From Osmia lignaria lignaria (taxonomy: Eukaryota > Arthropoda > Insecta > Hymenoptera > Megachilidae): DNA of 64,000 bases. The notes beneath the pieces were generated by a model. It was not told where the DNA came from and did not search any database. It saw nothing but the letters and a program-made list of their open reading frames with translations. Below are positions 38,450 to 50,683 of this stretch, piece by piece. Location: contig NW_027478162.1 in NCBI RefSeq assembly GCF_051020975.1, forward strand, positions 24,506,001 through 24,570,000, written 5' to 3'. Position 1 is the first letter of the stretch, and the number at the start of each line of letters is the position of its first letter. The position numbers and the translations under genes are program-made.

Positions 38450-40381
38450 TCAGATGCGTAGTTCTCGAGATATATCAAGATATTTAAAAGTTCCGAAGCC
38501 GCACCAACATAATAGAGATACAGAAACACCGTGGCCCCTTTCTTTGAGATAACTCTGCACTATTGCGAGCTGCAAGTGCCACTTCCAGCTTAGCTGTGCA
38601 GAAGAAGGACAACAAGAAGAAGAAATATCTCGAAATATGTCCGTCAGGCCCCTTCCCTTGAGATAAATCTGCAAATATCTCGGAAACGAAGCGAGCTATG
38701 GCAAAATGTTAAGAGACCTTTTTTGTAGAGAATTAAGTTTCCTACTTTTTATGTTCTATGATATTTTTTGATCAGATGCGTAGTTCTCGAGATATATCAA
38801 GATATTTAAAAGTTCCGAAGCCGCACCAACATAATAGAGATACAGAAACACCGTGGCCCCTTTCTTTGAGATAACTCTGCACTAGTGCGAGCCGAAAATG
38901 CCACTTCCAACTTAGCTGTGCAGAAGAAGAACAACAAGAAGAAGAAATATCTCGAAATATGTCCGTCAGGCCCCTTCCCTTGAGATAAATCTGCAAATAT
39001 CTCGGAAACGAAGCGAGCTATGGCAAAATGTTAAGAGACCTTTTTTGTAGACAATTAAGTTTCCTACTTTTTATGTTCTATGATATTTTTTGATCAGATG
39101 CGTAGTTCTCGAGATATATCAAGATATTTAAAAGTTCCGAAGCCGCACCAACATAATAGAGATACAGAAACACCGTGGCCCCTTTCTTTGAGATAACTCT
39201 GCACTATTGCGAGCTGCAAGTGCCACTTCCAGCTTAGCTGTGCAGAAGAAGGACAACAAGAAGAAGAAATATCTCGAAATATGTCCGTCAGGCCCCTTCC
39301 CTTGAGATAAATCTGCAAATATCTCGGAAACGAAGCGAGCTATGGCAAAATGTTAAGAGACCTTTTTTGTAGAGAATTAAGTTTCCTACTTTTTATGTTC
39401 TATGATATTTTTTGATCAGATGCGTAGTTCTCGAGATATATCAAGATATTTAAAAGTTCCGAAGCCGCACCAACATAATAGAGATACAGAAACACCGTGG
39501 CCCCTTTCTTTGAGATAACTCTGCACTATTGCGAGCTGCAAGTGCCACTTCCAGCTTAGCTGTGCAGAAGAAGGACAACAAGAAGAAGAAATATCTCGAA
39601 ATATGTCCGTCAGGCCCCTTCCCTTGAGATAAATCTGCAAATATCTCGGAAACGAAGCGAGCTATGGCAAAATGTTAAGAGACCTTTTTTGTAGAGAATT
39701 AAGTTTCCTACTTTTTATGTTCTATGATATTTTTTGATCAGATGCGTAGTTCTCGAGATATATCAAGATATTTAAAAGTTCCGAAGCCGCACCAACATAA
39801 TAGAGATACAGAAACACCGTGGCCCCTTTCTTTGAGATAACTCTGCACTAGTGCGAGCCGCAAATGCCACTTCCAACTTAGCTGTGCAGAAGAAAAACAA
39901 CAAGAAGAAGAAATATCTCGAAATATGTCCGTCAGGCCCCTTCCCTTGAGATAAATCTGCAAATATCTCGGACACGAAGCGAGCTATGGCAAAATGTTAA
40001 GAGACCTTTTTTGTAGAGAATTAAGTTTCCTACTTTTTATGTTCTATGATATTTTTTGATCAGATGCGTAGTTCTCGAGATATATCAAGATATTTAAAAG
40101 TTCCGAAGCCGCACCAACATAATAGAGATACAGAAACACCGTGGCCCCTTTCTTTGAGATAACTCTGCACTATTGCGAGCTGCAAGTGCCACTTCCAGCT
40201 TAGCTGTGCAGAAGAAGGACAACAAGAAGAAGAAATATCTCGAAATATGTCCGTCAGGCCCCTTCCCTTGAGATAAATCTGCAAATATCTCGGAAACGAA
40301 GCGAGCTATGGCAAAATGTTAAGAGACCTTTTTTGTAGAGAATTAAGTTTCCTACTTTTTATGTTCTATGATATTTTTTGA

Positions 40382-41346
40382 TCAGATGCGTAGTTCTCGA
40401 GATATATCAAGATATTTAAAAGTTCCGAAGCCGCACCAACATAATAGAGATACAGAAACACCGTGGCCCCTTTCTTTGAGATAACTCTGCACTAGTGCGA
40501 GCCGCAAATGCCACTTCCAACTTAGCTGTGCAGAAGAAAAACAACAAGAAGAAGAAATATCTCGAAATATGTCCGTCAGGCCCCTTCCCTTGAGATAAAT
40601 CTGCAAATATCTCGGAAACGAAGCGAGCTATGGCAAAATGTTAAGAGACCTTTTTTGTAGAGAATTAAGTTTCCTACTTTTTATGTTCTATGATATTTTT
40701 TGATCAGATGCGTAGTTCTCGAGATATATCAAGATATTTAAAAGTTCCGAAGCCGCACCAACATAATAGAGATACAGAAACACCGTGGCCCCTTTCTTTG
40801 AGATAACTCTGCACTAGTGCGAGCCGAAAATGCCACTTCCAACTTAGCTGTGCAGAAGAAGAACAACAAGAAGAAGAAATATCTCGAAATATGTCCGTCA
40901 GGCCCCTTCCCTTGAGATAAATCTGCAAATATCTCGGAAACGAAGCGAGCTATGGCAAAATGTTAAGAGACCTTTTTTGTAGACAATTAAGTTTCCTACT
41001 TTTTATGTTCTATGATATTTTTTGATCAGATGCGTAGTTCTCGAGATATATCAAGATATTTAAAAGTTCCGAAGCGCACGAACATAATAGAGATACAGAA
41101 ACACCGTGGCCCCTTTCTTCGAGATAACTCTGCACTAGTGCGAGCCGCAAATGCCACTTCCAGCTTAGCTGTGCAGAAGAAGAACAACAAGAAGAAGAAA
41201 TATCTCGAAATATGTCCGTCAGGCCCCTTCCCTTGAGATAAATCTGCAAATATCTCGGAAACGAAGCGAGCTATCGCAAAATGTTAAGAGACCTCTTTTG
41301 TAGAGAATTAAGTTTCCTACTTTTTATGTTCTATGATATTTTTTGA
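40382..41346. repeat. Three-monomer segment I-J-L, second copy (965 bp)
   Basis: Shares the deletion and adjacent substitution with the first copy (near 41071-41083). This shows that the frame-shifting deletion was copied and did not arise twice. Confidence 0.82.
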
Positions 41347-42312
41347 TCAGGTGCGTAGTTCTCGAGATATATCAAGATATTTAAAAGTTCCGAAGCCGCA
41401 CCAACATAATAGAGATACAGAAACACCGTGGCCCCTTTCTTTGAGATAACTCTGCACTATTGCGAGCTGCAAGTGCCACTTCCAGCTTAGCTGTGCAGAG
41501 GAAGAACAACAAGAAGAAGAAGTATCTCGAAATATGTCCGTCAGGCCCGTTCCTTTGAGCTGAATCTGCACATATCTCGGAAACGAAGCGAGCTATGGCA
41601 AAATGTTCAGAGACGTTTTTTGTACAGAATTATGTTTCCTACAATTTATGTTCTATGATATTTTTTGATCAGAAGCGTAGTTTTCGAGATATATCGAGAT
41701 ATTTAAAAGTTCCGAAGCCGCACCAACATAATAGAGATACAGAAACACCGTGGCCCCTTTCTTTGAGATAACTCTGCACTAGTGCGAGCCGCAAATGCCA
41801 CTTCCAGCTTAGCTGTGCAGAAGAAGAACAACAAGAAGAAGAAATATCTCGAAATATGTCCGTTAGGCCGCTTCCCTTGAGATAAATGTGCAAATATCTC
41901 GGAAACGAAGCGAGCTATGGCAAAATGTTGAGGGACCTTTTTTGTAGAGAATTAAGTTTCCTACTATTTATGTTCTATGATATTTTTTGATCAGATGCGT
42001 AGTTCTCGAGATATATCAAGATATTTAAAAGTTCCGAAGCCGCACCAACATAATAGAGATACAGAAACACCGTGGCCCCTTTCTTTGAGATAACTCTGCA
42101 CTAGTGCGAGCCGCAAATGCCACTTCCAGCTTAGCTGTGCAGAAGAAGAACAACAGGAAGAAGAAATATCTCGAAATATGTCCGTCAGGCCCCTTCCCTT
42201 GAGATAAATCTGCAAATATCTCGGAAACGAAGCGAGCTATGGCAAAATGTTAAGAGACCTTTTTTGTAGAGAATTAAGTTTCCTACTTTTTATGTTCTAT
42301 GATATTTTTTGA

Positions 42313-43600
42313 TCAGATGCGTAGTTCTCGAGATATATCGAGATATTTAAAAGTTCCGAAGCCGCACCAACATAATAGAGATACAGAAACACCGTGGCCC
42401 CTTTCTTTGAGATAACTCTGCACTAGTGCGAGCCGCAAATGCCACTTCCAGCTTAGCTGTGCAGAAGAAGAACAACAAGAAGAAGAAATATCTCGAAATA
42501 TGTCCGTCAGGCCCCTTCCCTTGAGATAAATCTGCAAATATCTCGGAAACCAAGCGAGCTATGGCAAAATGTTAAGAGACGTTTTTTGTAGAGAATTATG
42601 TTTCCTACAATTTATGTGCTATGATATTTTTTGATCAGAAGCGTAGTTTTCGAGATATATCGAGATATTTAAAAGTTCCGAAGCCGCACCAACATAATAG
42701 AGATACAGAAACACCGTGGCCCCTTTCTTTGAGATAACTCTGCACTAGTGCGAGCCGCAAATGCCACTTCCAGCTTAGCTGTGCAGAAGAAGAACAACAA
42801 GAAGAAGAAATATCTCGAAATATGTCCGTTAGGCCGCTTCCCTTGAGATAAATGTGCAAATATCTCGGAAACGAAGCGAGCTATGGCAAAATGTTGAGGG
42901 ACCTTTTTTGTAGAGAATTAAGTTTCCTACTATTTATGTTCTATGATATTTTTTGATCAGATGCGTAGTTCTCGAGATATATCAAGATATTTAAAAGTTC
43001 CGAAGCAGCACCAACATAATAGAGATACAGAAACACCGTGGCCCCTTTCTTTGAGATAACTCTGCACTAGTGCGAGCCGCAAATGCCACTTCCAGCTTAG
43101 CTGTGCAGAAGAAGAACAACAAGAAGAAGAAATATCTCGAAATATGTCCGTCAGGCCCCTTCCCTTGAGATAAATCTGCAAATATCTCGGAAACGAAGCG
43201 AGCTATGGCAAAATGTTAAGAGAACTTTTTTGTAGAGAATTATGTTTCCTACAATTTATGTTCTATGATATTTTTTGATCAGAAGCGTAGTTTTCGAGAT
43301 ATATCGAGATATTAAAAAGTTCCGAAGCCGCACCAACATAATAGAGATACAGAAACACCGTGGCCCCTTTCTTTGAGATAACTCTGCACTAGTGCGAGCC
43401 GCAAATGCCACTTCCAGCTTAGCTGTGCAGAAGAAGAACAACAGGAAGAAGAAATATCTCGAAATATGTCCGTCAGGCCCCTTCCCTTGAGATAAATCTG
43501 CAAATATCTCGGAAACGAAGCGAGCTATGGCAAAATGTTAAGAGACCTTTTTTGTAGAGAATTAAGTTTCCTACTTTTTATGTTCTATGATATTTTTTGA
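42313..43600. repeat. Four-monomer block, first copy (1,288 bp)
   Basis: Markers are GGAAACCAAGCG (42547), the C-type GTTAGGCCGC, GAAGCAGCACC (43003) and AGAGAACTTTTTTG (43220), then GATATTAAAAAG (43308). The same set recurs exactly 1,288 bp later. Confidence 0.9.
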
Positions 43601-44888
43601 TCAGATGCGTAGTTCTCGAGATATATCGAGATATTTAAAAGTTCCGAAGCCGCACCAACATAATAGAGATACAGAAACACCGTGGCCCCTTTCTTTGAGA
43701 TAACTCTGCACTAGTGCGAGCCGCAAATGCCACTTCCAGCTTAGCTGTGCAGAAGAAGAACAACAAGAAGAAGAAATATCTCGAAATATGTCCGTCAGGC
43801 CCCTTCCCTTGAGATAAATCTGCAAATATCTCGGAAACCAAGCGAGCTATGGCAAAATGTTAAGAGACGTTTTTTGTAGAGAATTATGTTTCCTACAATT
43901 TATGTGCTATGATATTTTTTGATCAGAAGCGTAGTTTTCGAGATATATCGAGATATTTAAAAGTTCCGAAGCCGCACCAACATAATAGAGATACAGAAAC
44001 ACCGTGGCCCCTTTCTTTGAGATAACTCTGCACTAGTGCGAGCCGCAAATGCCACTTCCAGCTTAGCTGTGCAGAAGAAGAACAACAAGAAGAAGAAATA
44101 TCTCGAAATATGTCCGTTAGGCCGCTTCCCTTGAGATAAATGTGCAAATATCTCGGAAACGAAGCGAGCTATGGCAAAATGTTGAGGGACCTTTTTTGTA
44201 GAGAATTAAGTTTCCTACTATTTATGTTCTATGATATTTTTTGATCAGATGCGTAGTTCTCGAGATATATCAAGATATTTAAAAGTTCCGAAGCAGCACC
44301 AACATAATAGAGATACAGAAACACCGTGGCCCCTTTCTTTGAGATAACTCTGCACTAGTGCGAGCCGCAAATGCCACTTCCAGCTTAGCTGTGCAGAAGA
44401 AGAACAACAAGAAGAAGAAATATCTCGAAATATGTCCGTCAGGCCCCTTCCCTTGAGATAAATCTGCAAATATCTCGGAAACGAAGCGAGCTATGGCAAA
44501 ATGTTAAGAGAACTTTTTTGTAGAGAATTATGTTTCCTACAATTTATGTTCTATGATATTTTTTGATCAGAAGCGTAGTTTTCGAGATATATCGAGATAT
44601 TAAAAAGTTCCGAAGCCGCACCAACATAATAGAGATGCAGAAACACCGTGGCCTATTTCTTTCAGATAACTCTGCACTAGTGCGAGCCGCAAATGCCACT
44701 TCCAGCTTAGCTGTGCAGAAGAAGAACAACAAGAAGAAGAAATATCTCGAAATATGTCCGTCAGGCCCCTTCCCTCGAGATAAATCTGCAAATATCTCGG
44801 AAACGAAGCGAGCTATGGCAAAATGTTAAGAGACCTTTTTTGTAGAGAATTAAGTTTCCTACTTTTTATGTTCTATGATATTTTTTGA
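43601..44888. repeat. Four-monomer block, second copy (1,288 bp)
   Basis: Repeats all the markers of 42313-43600. The last monomer then departs, with GATGCAGAAAC, GGCCTATTTCTTTCAG and CCTCGAGATAAATC (44633-44787). The identity therefore ends inside the fourth monomer, where domain II gives way to domain III. Confidence 0.88.
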
Positions 44889-46100
44889 TCATATGCGTAG
44901 TTCTCGAGATATATCAAGATATTTAAAAGTTCCGAAGCCGCACCAACATAATAGAGATACAGAAACACCGTGGCCCCTTTCTTTGAGATAACTCTGCACT
45001 TGTGCGAGCCGCAAATGCCACTTCCAGCTTAGCTGTGCAGAAGAAGAGCAACAAGAAGAAGAAATATCTCGAAATATGTCCGTCAGGCCCCTTCCCTTGA
45101 GATAAATCTGCATATATCTCGGAAACCAAGCGAGCTATGGCAAAATGTTAAGAGACCTTTTTTGTAGAGAATTAAGTTTCGTACTTTTTACGTTCTATGA
45201 TATTTTTTGATCAGATGCGTAGTTCTCGAGATATACCAAGATATTTAAAAGTTCCGAAGCCGCACCAACATAATAGAGATACAGAAACACCGTGGACCCT
45301 TTCTTTGAGATAACTCTGCACTATTGCGAGCTGCAAATGCCACTTCCAGCTTAGCTGTGCAGAAGAAGAACAACAAGAAGAAGAAATATCTCGAAATATG
45401 TCCGTCAGGCCCCTTCCCTTGAGATAAATCTGCAAATATCTCCTAAACGAAGCGAGCTATGGCAAAATGTTAAGAGACCTTTTTTGTAGAGAATTAAGTT
45501 TCCTACTTTTTATGTTCTATGATATTTTTTGATCAGATGCGTAGTTCTCGAGATATATCAAGATATTTAAAAGTTCCGAAGCCGCACCAACATAATAGAG
45601 ATACAGAAACACCGTGGCCCCTTTCTTTCAGATAACTCTGCACTATTGCGAGCTGGAAATGCCACTTCCAGTTTAGCTGTGCAGAAGAAGAACAACAAGA
45701 AGAAGAAATATCTCGAAATATGTCCGTCAGGCCCCTTCAGTTGAGATAAATCTGCAAATATCTCGGAAACGAAGCGAGCTATGGCAAAATGTTAAGAGAC
45801 CTTTTTTGTAGAGAATTATGTTTCCTACAATTTATGTTCTATGATATTTTTTGATCAGATGCGTAGTTCTCGAGATATATCAAGATATTTAAAAGTTCCG
45901 AAGCCGCACAAACATAATAGAGATACAGAAACACCGTGGCCCCTTTCTTTGCGATAACTCTGCACTATTGCGAGCTGCAAATGCCACTTCCAGCTTAGCT
46001 GTGCAGAAGAAGAACAACAAGAAGAAGAAATATCTCGAAATATGTCCGTCAGGCCCCTTCCCTTGAGATAAATCTGCAAATATCTCGGAAACGAAGCGAG

Positions 46101-48430
46101 CTACGGCAAAATGTTAAGAGACCTTTTTTGTAGAAAATTAGGTTTCCTACATTTTATGTTCAATGATATTTTTTGATCAGATGCGTAGTTCTCGAGATAT
46201 ATCAAGATATTTAAAAGTTCCGAAGCCGCACCAACATAATAGAGATACAGAAACACCGTGGCCCCTTTCTTTGAGATAACTCTGCACTATTGCGAGCTGC
46301 AAATGCCACTTCCAGCTTAGCCGTGCAGAAGAAGAACAACAAGAAGAAGAAGTATCTGGAAATATGTCCGTCAGGCCCCTTCCCTTGAGATAAATCTGCA
46401 AATATCTCGGAAACCAAGCGAGCTATGGCAAAATGTTAAGAGACCTTATTTGTAGAGAATTAAGTTTCCTACTTTTTATGTTCTACGATATTTTTTGATC
46501 AGATGCGTAGTTCTCGAGATATATCAAGATATTTAAAAGTTCCGAAGCCGCACCAACATAATAGAGATACAGAAACACCGTGGCCCCTTTCTTTGAGATA
46601 ACTCTGCACTACTGCGAGCTGCAAATGCCACTTCCAGCTTAGCTGTGCAGAAGAAGAACAACAAGAAGAAGAAATATCTCGAAATATGTCCGTCAGGCCC
46701 CTTCCCTTGAGATAAATCTGCAAATATCTCGGAAACGAAGCGAGCTATGGCAAAATGTTAAGAGACCTTTTTTGTAGAGAATTAAGTTTCCTACTTTTTA
46801 TGTTCTATGATATTTTTTGATCAGATGCGTAGTTCTCGAGATATATCCAGATATTTAAAAGTTCCGAAGCGGCACCAACATAATAGAGATACAGAAACAC
46901 CGTGGCCCCTTTCTTTGAGGTAACTCTGCACTATTGCGAGCTGCAAATGCCACTTCCAGCTTAGCTGTGCAGAGGAAGAACAACAAGAAGAAGAAATATC
47001 TCGAAATATGTCCGTCAGGCCCCTTCCCTTGAGATATATCTGCAAATATCTCGGAAACGAAGCAAGCTATGGCAAAATGTTAAGAGACCTTTTTTGTAGA
47101 GAATTATGTTTCCTACAATTTATGTTCTATGATATTTTTTGATCAGAAGCGTAGTTTTCGAGATATATCGAGATATTTAAAAGTTGCGAAACCGCACCAA
47201 CATAATAGAGATACAGAAACACCGTGGCCCCTTTCTTTGGGATAACTCTGCACTATTGCGAGCTGGAAATGCCACTTCCAGTTTAGCTGTGCAGAAGAAG
47301 AACAACAAGAAGAAGAAATATCTCGAAATATGTCCGTCAGGACCCTTCCCTTGAGATAAATCTGCAAATATCTCGGAAACGAAGAGAGCTATGGCAAAAT
47401 GTTAAGAGACCTTTTTTGTAGAGAATTAAGTTTCCTACTTTTTATGTTCTACGATATTTTTTGATCAGATGCGTAGTTCTCGAGATATATCAAGATATTT
47501 AAAAGCTCCGAAGCTGCACCAACATAATAGAGGTACAGAAACACCGTGGCCCCTTTCTTTGAGATAACTCTGCACTATTGCGAGCTGCAAATGCCACTTC
47601 CAGCTTAGCTGTGCAGAAGAAGAACAACAAGAATAAGAAATATTTCGAAATTAGTCCGTCAGGCCCCTTCCCTTCAGATAAATCTGCAAATATCTCGGAA
47701 ACGAAGCGAGCTACGGCAAAATGTTAAGAGACCTTTTTTGTAGAAAATTAGGTTTCCTACATTTTATGTTCTATGATATTTTTTGATCAGATGTGTAGTT
47801 CTCGAGATATATCAAGATATTTAAAAGTTCCGAAGCCGCACCAACATAATAGAGATACAGAAACACCGTGGCCCCTTTCTTTGAGATAACTCTGCACTAT
47901 TGCGAGCTGCAAATGCCACTTCCAGCTTAGCCGTGCAGAAGAAGAACAACAAGAAGAAGAAGTATCTGGAAATATGTCCGTCAGGCCCCTTCCCTTGAGA
48001 TAAATCTGCAAATATCTCGGAAACCAAGCGAGCTATGGCAAAATGTTAAGAGACCTTATTTGTAGAGAATTAAGTTTCTTACTTTTTATGTTCTACGATA
48101 TTTTTTGATCAGATGCGTAGTTCTCGAGATATATCAAGATATTTAAAAGTTCCGAAGCCGCACCAACATAATAGAGATACAGAAACACCGTGGCCCCTTT
48201 CTTTGAGATAACTCTGCACTACTGCGAGCTGCAAATGCCACTTCCAGCTTAGCTGTGCAGAAGAAGAACAACAAGAAGAAGAAATATCTCGAAATATGTC
48301 CGTCAGGCCCCTTCCCTTGAGATATATCTGCAAATATCTCGGAAACGAAGCAAGCTATGGCAAAATGTTAAGAGACCTTTTTTGTAGAGAATTATGTTTC
48401 CTACAATTTATGTTCTATGATATTTTTTGA
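46101..48430. repeat. Partial five-monomer repeat, spacing 1,610 bp
   Basis: A segment with CTACGGCAAAATG, TAGAAAATTAGGTTTCC, TTAGCCGTGCAG, GTATCTGGAAATATG and CACTACTGCG starts at 46101 and again at 47711. After two shared monomers the second copy jumps forward: the monomer with AAAGTTGCGAA and TTTGGGATAAC is at 47143 and again at 48431, only 1,288 bp apart. One monomer has therefore been gained or lost between the two versions. Confidence 0.82.
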
Positions 48431-48705
48431 TCAGAAGCGTAGTTTTCGAGATATATCGAGATATTTAAAAGTTGCGAAGCCGCACCAACATAATAGAGAT
48501 ACAGAAACACCGTGGCCCCTTTCTTTGGGATAACTCTGCACTATTGCGAGCTGCAAATGCCACTTCCAGCTTAGCTGTGCAGAAGAAGAACAACAAGAAG
48601 AAGAAATATCTCGAAATATGTCCGTCAGGCCCCTTCCCTTGAGATAAATCTGCAAATATCTCGGAAACAATGCGAGCTATGGCAAAATAGTAAGAGATCT
48701 TTTTT

Positions 48706-48726
48706 GTAGGAAATTAAGTTTCCTAC
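48706..48726. repeat. Perfect palindrome haplotype, copy 1 of 5
   Basis: The arms GTAGGAAA and TTTCCTAC flank the loop TTAAG. The usual copy has GTAGAGAA on the left. The flanking haplotype is also distinctive: AAACAATGCGAGC and AAAATAGTAAGAGATC upstream, and CTACTATTTATG downstream. Confidence 0.85.
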
Positions 48727-49349
48727 TATTTATGTTCTATGATATTTTTTGATCAGATGCGTAGTTCTCAAGATATATCAAGATATTTAAAAGTTCCGAA
48801 GCCGCACCAACATAATAGAGATACAGAAACACCGTGGCCCCTTTCTTTGAGATAACTCTGCACTATTGCGAGCTGTAAATGCCACTTCCAGCTTAGCTGT
48901 GCAGAAGAAGAACAACAAGAATAAGAAATATTTCGAAATATGTCCGTCAGGCCCCTTCCCTTGAGATAAATCTGCAAATATCTCGGAAACGAAGCGAGCT
49001 ATGGCAAAATGTTAAGAGACCTTTTTTGTAGAGGATTAAGTTTCCTACTTTTTATGTTGTATGATATTTTTTGATCAGATGCGTAGTTTTCGAGATATAT
49101 CAAGATATTTAAAAGTTCCGAAGCCGCACCAACATAATAGAGATACAGAAACACCGTGGCCCCTTTCTTTGAGATAACTCTGCACTATTGCGAGCTGCAA
49201 ATGCCACTTCCAGCTTAGCTGTGCAGAAGAAGAACAACAAGAAGAAGAAATATCTCGAAATATGTCCGTCAGGCCCCTTCCCTTGAGCTAAATCTGCAAA
49301 TATCTCGGAAACAATGCGAGCTATGGCAAAATAGTAAGAGATCTTTTTT

Positions 49350-49370
49350 GTAGGAAATTAAGTTTCCTAC
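49350..49370. repeat. Perfect palindrome haplotype, copy 2 of 5
   Basis: Same arms, loop and flanking markers as the copy at 48706, two monomers earlier (644 bp). Confidence 0.85.
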
Positions 49371-50117
49371 TATTTATGTTCTATGATATTTTTTGATCAG
49401 ATGCGTAGTTCTCGAGATATATCAAGATATTTAAAAGTTCCGAAGCCGCACCAACATAATAGAGATACAGAAACACCGTGGCCCCTTTCTTTGCGATAAC
49501 TCTGCACTATTGCGAGCTGCAAATGCCACTTCCAGCTTAGCTGTGCAGAAGAAGAACAACAAGAAGAAGAAATATCTCGAAATATGTCCGTCAGGCCCCT
49601 TCCCTTGAGATAAATCTGCAAATATCTCGGAAACGAAGCGAGCTATGGCAAAATGTTAAGAGACCTTTTTTGTAGAGAATTAAGTTTCCTACTTTTTATG
49701 TTCTATGATATTTTTTGATCAGATGCGCAGTTCTCGAGATATATCAAGATATTTAAAAGTTCCGAAGCCGCACCAACATAATAGAGATACAGAAACACCG
49801 TGGCCCCTTTCTTGGAGATAACTCTGCACGATTGCGAGCTGGAAATGCCACTTCCAGTTTAGCTGTGCAGAAGAAGAACAACAAGAAGAAGAAATATCTC
49901 GAAATATGTCCATCAGGACCCTTCCCTTGAGGTAAATCTGCAAATATCTCGGAAACGAAGCGAGCTATGGCAAAATGTTAAGAGACCTTTTTTGTAGAGA
50001 ATTATGTTTCCTACAAGCTATGTTCTATGGTATTTTTGGATCAGAAGCGTAGTTTTCGAGATATATCGAGATATTTAAAAGTTCCGAAGCCGCACCAACA
50101 TAATAGAGATACAGAAA

Positions 50118-50123
50118 CACGTG
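50118..50123. other. CACGTG created by a 1-bp deletion (member 1 of 5)
   Basis: The usual AACACCGTGG has lost one C to give AACACGTGG, an E-box-like palindrome. Members of the same deletion family are at 51083-51088, 52048-52053, 52691-52696 and 53656-53661. A regulatory role is not shown; the sites are most simply hitchhiking on the HOR. Confidence 0.8.
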
Positions 50124-50636
50124 GCCCCTTTCTTTGAGATAACTCTGCACTATTGCGAGCTGCAAATGCCACTTCCAGCTTAGCTGTGCAGAAGAAGAAC
50201 AACAAGAAGAAGAAATATCTCGAAATATGTCCGTCAGGCCCCTTCCCTTGAGATAAATATGCAAATATCTCGGAAACGAAGCGAGCTATGGCAAAATGTT
50301 AAGAGACCTTTTTTGTAGAGGATTAAGTTTCCTACTTTTTATGTTGTATGATATTTTTTGATCAGATGCGTAGTTTTCGAGATATATCAAGATATTGAAA
50401 AGTTCCGAAGCCGCACCAACATAATAGAGATACAGAAACACCGTGGCCCCTTTCTTTGAGATAACTCTGCACTATTGCGAGCTGCAAATGCCACTTCCAG
50501 CTTAGCTGTGCAGAAGAAGAACAACAAGAAGAAGAAATATCTCGAAATATGTCCGTCAGGCCCCTTCCCTTGAGGTAAATCTGCAAATATCTCGGAAACA
50601 ATGCGAGCTATGGCAAAATAGTAAGAGATCTTTTTT

Positions 50637-50657
50637 GTAGGAAATTAAGTTTCCTAC
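50637..50657. repeat. Perfect palindrome haplotype, copy 3 of 5
   Basis: Same arms, loop and flanking markers. It sits directly before the first copy of the 1,608-bp repeat. Confidence 0.85.
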
Positions 50658-50683
50658 TATTTATGTTCTATGATATTTTTTGA

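Larger units (their letters stand above)
36197..41346. repeat. Expanded unit, 16 monomers (5,150 bp)
   Basis: Between two type-A monomers the order is A-C-D-H-I-J-L-G-J-G-G-I-G-I-J-L. L is a CTAGTGC-class monomer with a 1-bp deletion (GAAGCGCACGAAC). The I-J-L trio occurs twice (37485-38449 and 40382-41346), 2,897 bp apart, which is nine monomers minus the one deleted base. Confidence 0.8.
9661..44888. repeat. Array domain II: long higher-order repeats, highly homogenised
   Basis: About 109 monomers. A small set of types recurs in a fixed order. I letter them A (GTTCCTTTGAGCTGAATC), B (the CTAGTGC class with 'TTTTCG'), C (GTTAGGCCGCTTCC with GTTGAGGGACC), D (plain CTAGTGC), E (CAAACGCC with GAAGTATG), F (CACCTACATAAT with GAAGGAATATC), G (GAAGGACAAC), H (CAGCTTTGCTG with GAAAAACAAC), I (CCAACTTAGC with GAAAAACAAC) and J (GAGCCGAAAATG). 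The core order is A-B-C-D-(D)-H-G-I-J-G and then A again. Corresponding monomers in different units look almost identical, while neighbours within a unit differ clearly. That is the defining property of a HOR. Confidence 0.88.

Noticed and set aside
44563..44829. 88-residue plus-strand ORF
   Set aside because: It arises from private substitutions in one diverged monomer. No other copy has it and the translation is just repeat in another frame.
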